A DNA stretch of 10,686 bases from Clostridia bacterium (GTDB lineage: Bacteria > Bacillota_A > Clostridia > Christensenellales > Aristaeellaceae): NCBI GenBank assembly GCA_017432405.1, contig JAFRJF010000075.1:1-10686 (forward strand), given 5' to 3'. Both the position numbers and the translations under genes were made by a program. The notes under the pieces are model-generated. The model was given only the letters and a program-made list of their open reading frames with translations. It did not search any database and was not told where the DNA came from. Shown piece by piece: positions 1 to 7,670 of this stretch (the first letter of the stretch is position 1; the number at the start of each line of letters is the position of its first letter).

Positions 1-1
1 G

Positions 2-271
<270 letters not shown>

Positions 272-277
272 TTTGTA

Positions 278-312
278 AACCGCCACCGTAAAACGGTGGC
301 GGTTATTGTCTT
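278..312 (+). terminator. Intrinsic terminator after tadA
   Basis: A perfect 12-bp stem (278-289 pairing with 293-304) closes a three-base AAA loop, seven bases after the tadA stop codon. A moderately T-rich stretch (ATTGTCTT) follows. The stem is strong but the T tract is imperfect, so some read-through is possible. The sequence just after the stem doubles as the -35 region of the next promoter. Confidence 0.85.
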
Positions 313-334
313 AAAAAATCAGATGACTTATAAT
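306..334 (+). promoter_or_regulatory. Sigma-A-type promoter of the TIR-LRR gene
   Basis: TTGTCT (306-311, 4/6 to TTGACA) and a perfect TATAAT (329-334) are separated by 17 bases. A second TATAAT lies at 336-341 but has no good -35. Transcription would start near 341-343, giving a leader of about 70 bases. The -35 box overlaps the tadA terminator tail, so the TIR gene appears to have its own promoter rather than depend on read-through. Confidence 0.7.
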
Positions 335-378
335 GTATAATATAGAATGTCAGCATTTCCCAACACGCCCACATTACG

Positions 379-414
379 GAAGGAGGTAGGGCAGCGCCGC
401 TGCCCGTAACCACC
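379..414 (+). promoter_or_regulatory. Distant Shine-Dalgarno with intervening hairpin before the TIR-LRR start
   Basis: GAAGGAGGT (379-387) is a near-ideal ribosome binding site, but it ends 27 bases before the ATG at 415, too far for normal initiation. Exactly between them lies a perfect 7-bp hairpin: GGGCAGC (389-395), loop GCC, GCTGCCC (399-405). If it folds, the effective spacing becomes about 10 bases, which is normal. The only in-frame alternative nearer the site is a CTG at 400, within the hairpin. Structure-bridged spacing of this kind is known for a few phage T4 genes; here it is an inference. Confidence 0.55.
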
Positions 415-2643
415 ATGAAGGATAATCAAAATACATCCAACCAGTCCGTCCGCGAGTGCGACGTTTTCATCAGCTATCGCCGGGACGGCGGCGACATGAC
501 GGCCATGTACTTCTACCAGGCCCTGAAGGAGCGCGGCTACAACGTGTTCTACGACCTGGAGGTGTTGCGCGCGGGCAAGTTCAACGAGGCGCTGCTCAGC
601 TCGATCCAGTCCTGCAAGGACTTCGTGCTGATCCTCTCCCCCGGCGCGCTGGACCGCTGCAACGAGGAAAACGACTGGGTGCGCAAGGAGATCGCCGAGG
701 CCCTGCGGAGCAAGAAGAACATCGTTCCGATCATGCTGAAGGGCTTCACCTTCCCGGAGCAGCTGCCCCCGGACATCGACGACGTGCGCTACCAGAACGG
801 GCTGACCTGCACCACCGAGTACTTCGAGGAGAGCATCAACCGGCTTTGCGAGCGCTACCTGAGCGCCAAGCCCGTCGCGCAGGAGAAAAAGAAGCTCCCC
901 ATGCTGCCCATCGCCATCGCCGTGGCGGTCGTGGCGCTGGCGATGGTGAGCGTGCTGCTGCTGAAGGGAAGCAGGAAGCCGGAGGGCGTCTCGGCGCCGG
1001 AGCCCACCGTGGAGGTTACCGTCGAACCGACGGCGGAGCCCACTGTGGAACCGACACCTGAGTCCACCGTGGCGCCCACCGAGGCCCCCACCCCCGAGCC
1101 CACGGTCGAACCCGCGCCGCAGGTGGTGAAGGACACCGACTTCCCGGTGCTCTCCCACCTGATCGACGAGAGCAACGCGCCCTACGACGATGACGACGAC
1201 GCCTCCCACCTGGTGCGCCGGGAGGGCCCGGTGCTGGGCCGGGAGGACCTGCGGCGCATGGACATCGCCTCCATCACCTTCCAGCCGTCGCTGGAGGGCG
1301 CGCCGGAGGACGCCTGGGACGTGTCCGAGGCCGGGGACGGACGGGTGCTGGCCTGGGTCACCCCCAACGGCGACCTGTTCGACCTGACCATCGCCGGGGA
1401 CGGCGGCGTGAAGATCGTGGACAACGGCGAGCCCCACCTGTTCTCCGACTACTGCAATGTGGAATCCATCGCCTTCAACGGCTGCGTGGACCTGTCCCAG
1501 CGCACGAATATCGAGAATATGTTCCGGGACTGCTATAATCTGAAGCAGATCGACTTCACCGGCGTGTGCACCGACAACGTCGTCTGGATGGGCGCCATGT
1601 TCTATGGCTGTCGGTCGCTGGAGTCGGTGGACCTGTCCGCCTGGAACACCGCCAACGTGGAGGGCATGCCAAGTCTGTTTGAGGGGTGCAGAAGCCTGAA
1701 GTCGGCGGACCTGTCGGGCTTCGACACCCGCAAGGTGGATAGCATGGCGTTCATGTTCCACACCTGCGAATCGCTGGAGCGCGTGGATGTCTCCAGCTTT
1801 GACACCAGCCACGTCACCCACATGAATTCCATGTTCCTCGAATGCAGGAGCCTTAAAAAGCTGGACCTGGGCAGCTTCGACACCCGCCACGTCACCCGGA
1901 TGAACGAGATGTTCATTAACTGCGTAAGCCTTACCGAGCTGAACATCAGCGGCTTCGACACCAGCCACGTCACCGATATGCGGTACATGTTTGAAGGCTG
2001 CAGCAGCCTGACCGCGCTGGATGTCAGCGGCTTCGACACCGCCCGGGTCACCAGCATGGAGCGCATGTTCGCCGAGTGCCAAAGCCTGACCGCGCTGGAC
2101 GTGTCCGGCTGGGACACCGGCAAGGTCACCAGCATGCGGGACATGTTCTGCAACTGCCGCAGCCTGGAGGCGCTGGACGTGAGCCGCTTCAATACCGCCA
2201 ATGTCACGGACATGTGGGGCATGTTCGTGGACTGCGTAAGCCTTGATACGCTGGCGCTGTCGGGCTTTGACACCTCGAACGTGGAGAGCATGCGGGGCAT
2301 GTTCTGGAACTGCCGGTGCCTGGACGACATCGACGTCTCCGGCTGGAACACCGGCAAGGTGACGGACATGGAATACCTGTTCTGCGACTGCGTGCTGCTC
2401 TATCGGCTGGATCTGTCCAACTGGGACACCAGCCACGTAACCAATTTCTCCAACGCCTTCCACAACTGCCCCAACGCCACCGAGCTGCTGGTGACCCACT
2501 GGGACACCTCTGCCGCCGAAACCATGGCGGAGATGTTCAGCGGCGACGCCGAGCTGACGAGCATCGGCCGCGACCCGAAGACCTTCGGCCAGGGAGATAC
2601 CGCGAATATGTACGATGGGTGCGAGAAGCTGGAAGGAGCGTGA
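415..2643 (+). CDS. Membrane-anchored TIR-domain protein with C-terminal BspA-type leucine-rich repeats
   Basis: The 742 residues fall into clear parts. Residues ~14-148 are a TIR domain: 'CDVFISYRR' opens it, 'LSPGALD' (74-80) and 'DWVRKEIAEAL' (87-97) follow. These closely match human SARM1 TIR as I remember it, including the Glu (E92 here) aligning with SARM1 catalytic E642, so NAD+ hydrolase or cyclase activity is plausible. Residues 162-184 form one hydrophobic helix. Residues 194-236 are a Pro/Thr/Glu stalk, and 258-262 are five Asp. Residues ~278-366 resemble the N-cap of DUF285 proteins. Residues 367-704 are 13 consecutive 26-residue repeats (consensus MFxxCxSLxxLDVSGFDTSxVTxM), without indels. 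There is no signal peptide, so TIR inside and repeats outside is the likely topology. The protein ends in what looks like a partial further repeat (NMYDGCEKL), exactly where a miniature element begins. The ligand and product are unknown. Confidence 0.9.
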   Translation: MKDNQNTSNQSVRECDVFISYRRDGGDMTAMYFYQALKERGYNVFYDLEVLRAGKFNEALLSSIQSCKDFVLILSPGALDRCNEENDWVRKEIAEALRSKKNIVPIMLKGFTFPEQLPPDIDDVRYQNGLTCTTEYFEESINRLCERYLSAKPVAQEKKKLPMLPIAIAVAVVALAMVSVLLLKGSRKPEGVSAPEPTVEVTVEPTAEPTVEPTPESTVAPTEAPTPEPTVEPAPQVVKDTDFPVLSHLIDESNAPYDDDDDASHLVRREGPVLGREDLRRMDIASITFQPSLEGAPEDAWDVSEAGDGRVLAWVTPNGDLFDLTIAGDGGVKIVDNGEPHLFSDYCNVESIAFNGCVDLSQRTNIENMFRDCYNLKQIDFTGVCTDNVVWMGAMFYGCRSLESVDLSAWNTANVEGMPSLFEGCRSLKSADLSGFDTRKVDSMAFMFHTCESLERVDVSSFDTSHVTHMNSMFLECRSLKKLDLGSFDTRHVTRMNEMFINCVSLTELNISGFDTSHVTDMRYMFEGCSSLTALDVSGFDTARVTSMERMFAECQSLTALDVSGWDTGKVTSMRDMFCNCRSLEALDVSRFNTANVTDMWGMFVDCVSLDTLALSGFDTSNVESMRGMFWNCRCLDDIDVSGWNTGKVTDMEYLFCDCVLLYRLDLSNWDTSHVTNFSNAFHNCPNATELLVTHWDTSAAETMAEMFSGDAELTSIGRDPKTFGQGDTANMYDGCEKLEGA
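1003..1122 (+). repeat. Degenerate Pro-Thr-Glu codon repeat encoding the stalk
   Basis: This stretch encodes repeated EPT/VEPT/APT units (residues ~197-236) between the membrane helix and the repeat domain. Such low-complexity Pro/Thr-rich linkers commonly cross the cell wall in surface proteins of Gram-positive bacteria. The position supports the view that everything after the helix lies outside the membrane. It could vary in length between strains because the DNA is repetitive. Confidence 0.7.
1513..2526 (+). repeat. Thirteen 78-bp coding repeats (BspA/DUF285 LRR array)
   Basis: Codons 367-704 form 13 units of exactly 26 residues. A Met (Phe once) closes each unit at residues 392, 418, 444, 470, 496, 522, 548, 574, 600, 626, 652, 678 and 704. 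Most units carry M-F-x-x-C, S-L-x-x-L-D-V/L-S, F/W-D/N-T and V-T-x-M. The first unit and the last two are the most diverged, the middle ones the most alike. The DNA copies differ enough that recent unit duplication is not obvious. Confidence 0.9.
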
Positions 2644-2871
2644 AATACTGATTTGTCGGGGAGACGCCGTATCCAACAGCCTTCCCCTTGAGGGGAAGGT
2701 GGGCCGCCGCTTGCGGCGGGTCGGAAGAGGTGTCCCCGCTGGGCATGGTTCATCTATTGCGACAGAGGAACGAAGCATAGGGGGACACCTCTTCAGTCAC
2801 CTTCGGTGACAGCTTCCCCTCAAGGGGAAGCCTTTTGGGGAACTGTTCATCAGCGCGACAAATCAGTATTT
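2643..2871 (+). mobile_element. Miniature inverted-repeat element (MITE-like), 229 bp
   Basis: The ends are a perfect 16-bp inverted repeat: 2643-2658 (AAATACTGATTTGTCG) and 2856-2871. Nested inside are an 18-bp inverted pair (2681-2698 with 2813-2830), each arm itself an 8-bp hairpin with a 4-base loop, and a 13-bp pair (2725-2737 with 2781-2793). Two further small hairpins differ between the arms: CCGCCG/CGGCGG at 2704-2719 and GTCACC/GGTGAC at 2796-2810. There is no convincing ORF inside, so any transposase would act in trans. I recall similar 'CCTTCCCCTTGAGGGGAAGG' palindromes as abundant repeats in Oscillospiraceae-like genomes. No target-site duplication was visible. Its left end coincides with the last base of the preceding stop codon. 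Confidence 0.8.
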
Positions 2872-2884
2872 ACAGACCACAATC

Positions 2885-4402
2885 ATGAACAACAAACACA
2901 GAAAGCTCCTCATCCTCCTCATCGCCCTGGCGGTATACGCTTTGCTGCTGGGGCTGTTGATGTGGGCGGAGCGCGGCGGAGACAATCCCATCGACACGCT
3001 GCCCAAGGCGCTGTGGTATTCGCTGGTGACGCTCACTACGGTGGGCTACGGCGATTACACGCCCCAGACGCTGCCGGGCAGGCTGATCGGGCTCGTCTTC
3101 CTGCTTATGAGCACCGGACTGCTGGCGCTGCTGATCGGGCTGATCGCCGCGTCCTTTACCGACCGGCTGCTGCCGGGCTTCCGGCTGTGGCGCAGCCGCA
3201 AGCGGCGCTGGTATGTGTTCTCCAATGAGAACGCGGCCTCCCGGGCGCTGGCGGACAGGCTGGACGACGGCCTGGTCGTGTTCTGCCGGGGCAAGGCCTC
3301 CCGCAGGACCCAGACGGGGCTGTCCCTGCGCTACAGCCCCGAGGCGCTGTTCGACCAGGCCTATGCCCTGTCGGGCGAGCGCGTGTTCTTTGCCATGGAC
3401 AAGGACGCGCTGGCCAACGAGCGCGATACGCTGGCCCTCAAGGGTCTGCCCATAAGCATCTACACCCGGGGGGAAGGCCTGGGCGAGGGGTTGGGGGAAA
3501 ACGTCACTCCCTTCAACGAATACGAGTGCTGCGCCAGGCTCTACTGGCAAACCCGCCCATGGAACGGCGCCGGGGAGCGCGTCGCCCTGGTGGGCAGCGG
3601 GCGCTATGCCCGGGCGCTGCTTAACCAGGGGCTGCTGACCGCGCCGCCCGGCTGCGCCTTCGAGCTGTTCGGCGATTGGACGGGCTGGCGGGCGCTGCAC
3701 CGGGCGGTGCTGGCGCTTGCGGACATCGGGCCGGGGCTGTGCTTCCACGATGAGAGCTGGCGGGCCAATGCCGACCTGCTGCGGGACGTGGACCGCGTCG
3801 TGATCTGCGGCGACGACCACCGCGCCAACCTGGAGATCCTGCACCAGCTGAAGCTGTACTGCCCCACCCGTGGGCCCATCGACGTGAGAAGCGCCCGGAG
3901 CCTGCAGGAGGCCTTCTACTTCGGCCAGGGCGACGCGCTGTTCACCCCCGAGCTGGTGATGAAGCAGTCGCTGAACCGGCTGGCCCAACAGATGCACAGC
4001 CTGTACCGCGCCCAGGCGGACTATCCCGTGCCCCCCTGGGCAGCGCTTACCGATTTCCTAAGGCGATCGAACTTCGCCGCGGCGGACCACCTGCTGACCA
4101 AGGCGCGGCTGCTGCTGCCGGAGACGGACGTGAAGGCGCTGAGCCCCGAGGTTTGCCGGCGGGCGGTCCAGCGCTTTGAAGCCCTGCCGGACGAGGGGCG
4201 GGAGCGCTGCCGCAGGATCGAGCACAACCGCTGGGTGCTTTTCCACGCGCTGTACAACTGGCGCTACGCCCCCACGCGGAACAACGACGCCCGGGAGCAC
4301 CCGTTGATGGTGCCCTACGAGGCGCTGGATAAAGCCGAACGGGCCAAGGACGACAACGCCTGGCTGCTGCTGGGCGCGCTTTCAGAGGAAGAAAAGCCAT
4401 GA
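2885..4402 (+). CDS. Two-TM potassium channel with Rossmann/RCK-like regions and C-terminal RyR-like domain
   Basis: The 505-residue protein begins with TM1 (8-27), a pore helix (~40-50), the canonical K+ selectivity filter TTVGYGD (51-57) and TM2 (66-91): the ion_trans_2 pore layout. A cytosolic part follows. 'RRWYVFSNENAASRALADRL' (107-126) resembles a degenerate Rossmann start. 'ERVALVGSGRYARALL' (231-246) has a GxGxxA nucleotide-binding loop, and 'DRVVICGDDHRANLEI' (303-318) resembles the TrkA-N/RCK strand that normally contacts NAD. The C-terminus (~440-500) matches the ryanodine-receptor RyR domain: HNRW, WRYAP, EHPLMVPYEAL and KDDNAW. It overlaps the next gene by ATGA. No Shine-Dalgarno precedes the ATG, only 13 bases after the upstream element's end; no in-frame ATG, GTG or TTG lies between it and a TGA at 2807. 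The likely role is ligand-gated K+ flux. Confidence 0.9.
   Translation: MNNKHRKLLILLIALAVYALLLGLLMWAERGGDNPIDTLPKALWYSLVTLTTVGYGDYTPQTLPGRLIGLVFLLMSTGLLALLIGLIAASFTDRLLPGFRLWRSRKRRWYVFSNENAASRALADRLDDGLVVFCRGKASRRTQTGLSLRYSPEALFDQAYALSGERVFFAMDKDALANERDTLALKGLPISIYTRGEGLGEGLGENVTPFNEYECCARLYWQTRPWNGAGERVALVGSGRYARALLNQGLLTAPPGCAFELFGDWTGWRALHRAVLALADIGPGLCFHDESWRANADLLRDVDRVVICGDDHRANLEILHQLKLYCPTRGPIDVRSARSLQEAFYFGQGDALFTPELVMKQSLNRLAQQMHSLYRAQADYPVPPWAALTDFLRRSNFAAADHLLTKARLLLPETDVKALSPEVCRRAVQRFEALPDEGRERCRRIEHNRWVLFHALYNWRYAPTRNNDAREHPLMVPYEALDKAERAKDDNAWLLLGALSEEEKP
4385..4402 (+). promoter_or_regulatory. Coupled start: ribosome binding site and ATGA overlap
   Basis: GAGGAA (4385-4390) lies 8 bases before the ATG at 4399, inside the end of the channel gene. 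The ATG overlaps the channel stop codon as ATGA. The two proteins should be made together from one transcript, which suits subunits of one complex. Confidence 0.8.
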
Positions 4403-6198
4403 CCAACGCCGTTTTAGTCATTTCGCTCACCACCGTCTGTTTCCTGGCGGCCATACTGAGTCTCTCCATCAGCAAGGCTGCCAACGGCCGGCTCATGGGC
4501 CTGTGCGCCGTCGTCGCCATCGCCTCGGGCATATTCTGCTACGGCTATGGCTACAGCTATCTGGACGGTTTCTCGGCATCCACAGTGTTGAAGGCGCTGC
4601 TCGCCGTATGCCGCATGTTCGGCGGCGTCAACGATTTTTCCACGATCCGCACCGCGCCGCTGTTCGACCACGGCGCGGTGACGACCCTGTTTTGGGTGGG
4701 GCACTTCCTGGCCTTCTACCTGATGGCCAGCGCGGCCATCGCCGTACTGGGCAAGCGAATGATGAAGCGCCTGCGCACGACCATGCTGCGCTGGGGCGAC
4801 CTGTGCCTGATCTACGACGCCAACCCCGATACCCTGCGGCTGGCCGGGGATCGGCGCAGGGGACGCGCCATGGTACTGGTCGCCGAGCGCACCGACGAAT
4901 CGCTCGGCGCCCTGGCGGATTCCCAGGGCGCCGTTCTCTTCCCCGGCGGAAGGAACCTTTGCGCCGACGAAAGGTTTCTGGAGGGCATCGGCGTGAAGGG
5001 CGACCGCAGGCCGGTGGACGTGTACTGCATCGGCAGCGACCCCGGCCGGAACCTGCGCTATGCCGAAGCGCTGTTGCCCGCCCTGCGGGCGCGGGGCGTC
5101 AGCCCCGACGTCACCAGCCTGTTCCTGCTGGGCGTGTCGGAGGATCGGGCCGCACGGCTGCTGGCCCAGGGGGATCGCTACGGCTACGGGACGCTGTTCG
5201 CCTGCAACCAGTACGAGCTGATCGCCCGGCTGGTGGTGGAGAAGCGCCCGCCCTGGGATTTCCTGTCCTTCGACGCCGACGGGCGCGCCCGGGGCGACTT
5301 CCGCGTGGCGGTGGTGGGCTTCGGCCAGATGGGCACGGCCATGCTCCGGCAGTGGATCATCAACGGCCAGTTTGAGGGCAGCGCCTTCCATGCCGAGGTC
5401 TTCGACCGTCGCATGGATGACCTTCGGGGCTTCGCGGAGGCCTGCTACCCCGCGCTGCTTAAGGCCTATGACATCACCCTGCACGCCGCCGACGCCGATT
5501 CAACCCTGTTCTTCCGGCGTCTCGCCGAGAACACCCCGGATGTGATCGCGCTGTGCACCAGCAGCCGGAAGCAGAACGCCGAGCTGGCCGACAACCTGCA
5601 CAGGCTGTACGGAAACCGGCCCAATCGCCCCTGCGTGGTGCAGTGCACCCCCGATGCCGCGCTGATCGACGACGTGGAATACCGCCTCGACAGCGTGGAC
5701 GTGCGAAGCATGGACCGGACCGCCATGGTACTGAACCACGTCTACTGCGGCGGCCCCTCCCCCGAGGCGGACTGGAGGACCTGCGACCCATTCAGCCGGG
5801 CCAGCTGCCGCGCCGCGGTGGACTTCTTCCCCGCCTTCCTGAAGGCCGCGAACGTCAGCCGGGAGGACGCGCTGGCGGGAAATTGGCCCCCAGCCCCCCA
5901 GGTGCTGGAAAACCTGTCCCGCGCGGAGCACCTGCGCTGGTGCGCGTTCTACCTGGCGATGGGCTACACACCCATGAGCGACGAAGAGTTTTCCCGGCGC
6001 TGCGAAATGTACCGCAAGGGCACGCTGAAGCGCATCGCCAAGAACACCGAGGACCTGACCCACGCCTGCCTGGCGCCCTGGGAGGCGCTGGACGCGCTGT
6101 CCGAGCGCGAAAATGCCGTCACCGGCGGTTCGGTGGATTACAAGACCCTGGATACCAACAACGTGCTGGCCATACCGGACATACTGCGCCAGGCTTAA
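4399..6198 (+). CDS. Membrane protein with Rossmann-like regions and C-terminal RyR-like domain (channel partner)
   Basis: This 599-residue protein mirrors its upstream neighbour but has no GYG filter. Hydrophobic helices lie at ~3-24, ~31-50 and ~95-117, with an amphipathic loop between the second and third. A basic stretch (KRMMKRLR, ~119-126) follows on the presumed cytosolic side. 'GDLCLIYDANPDTLRLA' (133-149) is a diverged Rossmann-like start. 'FRVAVVGFGQMGTAML' (301-316) is a textbook GxGxxG dinucleotide-binding loop. The C-terminus (~505-592) is RyR-like: AEHLRWCAFYLAMGY, then HACLAPWEAL and DYKTLDTNNV. The shared order of parts and the ATGA coupling suggest a paralogue acting as a regulatory subunit or heteromeric pore partner of the channel. 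This is inference; it could also be an independent sensor. No enzyme activity can be assigned. Confidence 0.85.
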   Translation: MTNAVLVISLTTVCFLAAILSLSISKAANGRLMGLCAVVAIASGIFCYGYGYSYLDGFSASTVLKALLAVCRMFGGVNDFSTIRTAPLFDHGAVTTLFWVGHFLAFYLMASAAIAVLGKRMMKRLRTTMLRWGDLCLIYDANPDTLRLAGDRRRGRAMVLVAERTDESLGALADSQGAVLFPGGRNLCADERFLEGIGVKGDRRPVDVYCIGSDPGRNLRYAEALLPALRARGVSPDVTSLFLLGVSEDRAARLLAQGDRYGYGTLFACNQYELIARLVVEKRPPWDFLSFDADGRARGDFRVAVVGFGQMGTAMLRQWIINGQFEGSAFHAEVFDRRMDDLRGFAEACYPALLKAYDITLHAADADSTLFFRRLAENTPDVIALCTSSRKQNAELADNLHRLYGNRPNRPCVVQCTPDAALIDDVEYRLDSVDVRSMDRTAMVLNHVYCGGPSPEADWRTCDPFSRASCRAAVDFFPAFLKAANVSREDALAGNWPPAPQVLENLSRAEHLRWCAFYLAMGYTPMSDEEFSRRCEMYRKGTLKRIAKNTEDLTHACLAPWEALDALSERENAVTGGSVDYKTLDTNNVLAIPDILRQA

Positions 6199-6237
6199 TA
6201 TTTATGCATTGATATACATTTAATATGCATAATATTA
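6196..6237. promoter_or_regulatory. AT-rich interrupted palindrome; possible operator or weak terminator
   Basis: A 13-bp inverted repeat (6196-6209 with 6225-6237, one bulged T at about 6202) starts on the stop codon of the upstream gene and encloses a 15-base loop. It contains ATGCAT twice. TGCATTGATATACA (6205-6218) fits the ArgR/AhrC pattern TGAAT-N4-ATTCA with one mismatch in each half-site. Being upstream of argG, it could bind an arginine repressor, but it lies about 24 bp before the -35 box and has no T tract for efficient termination. The assignment is tentative. Confidence 0.35.
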
Positions 6238-6260
6238 ACTGAAACAGGCGGATATGGGGC

Positions 6261-6288
6261 TTGACTTTGCATAAAAACGGCCTATAAT
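6261..6288 (+). promoter_or_regulatory. Sigma-A-type promoter of argG
   Basis: TTGACT (6261-6266, 5/6) and a perfect TATAAT (6283-6288) are spaced by 16 bases. Transcription would begin near 6295, giving a leader of about 45 bases with AAGGAG (6326-6331) 8 bases before the ATG. argG therefore has its own strong-looking promoter, separate from the channel operon. Confidence 0.8.
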
Positions 6289-6339
6289 ATACACAGTCGA
6301 ACGAAAACAAGCGCCCACGGGCGACAAGGAGCGATAACC

Positions 6340-7572
<1,233 letters not shown>

Positions 7573-7582
7573 GGACACAGGG

Positions 7583-7642
7583 TCAATCCAATCATTCAGC
7601 CTGGCTTCTTTGTTAAAGAACCAGGCTGAATGATTGGATTGA
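7583..7642. repeat. 60-nt near-perfect hairpin between argG and the acetyltransferase gene
   Basis: Bases 7583-7604 are a perfect 22-bp inverted repeat of 7621-7642. The pairing continues inward as TTCTTT (7606-7611) with AAAGAA (7615-7620), leaving one bulged C (7605) and a GTT loop, for 28 bp in all. It begins 10 bases after the argG stop codon. No T tract follows on either side, so it is not a standard intrinsic terminator. It could stabilise the argG mRNA 3' end, be a substrate for RNase III, or be a small mobile palindrome. Confidence 0.85.
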
Positions 7643-7670
7643 GTTCACATCCATCAGATGGAGGTATCCC

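Noticed and set aside
328..2778. 816-residue open frame on the minus strand opposite the TIR gene
   Set aside because: It is a by-product of GC-rich, in-frame 78-bp repeats on the plus strand. Its protein is a periodic His/Val/Gly/Ala string with no known domain and no ribosome binding site.
2680..2832. CRISPR array or rho-independent terminator pair in the 2.64-2.87 kb gap
   Set aside because: The repeats are inverted, not direct, only two arms exist, and they are framed by a 16-bp terminal inverted repeat, so a miniature mobile element fits better.
2806..3228. 140-residue plus-strand frame at the channel start
   Set aside because: It begins in the miniature element and then reads the channel gene out of frame, giving Arg/Ala/His-rich nonsense.
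7583..7642. Intrinsic terminator for argG
   Set aside because: There is no T tract after the stem, and the stem is far longer than usual; kept as an unexplained hairpin instead.
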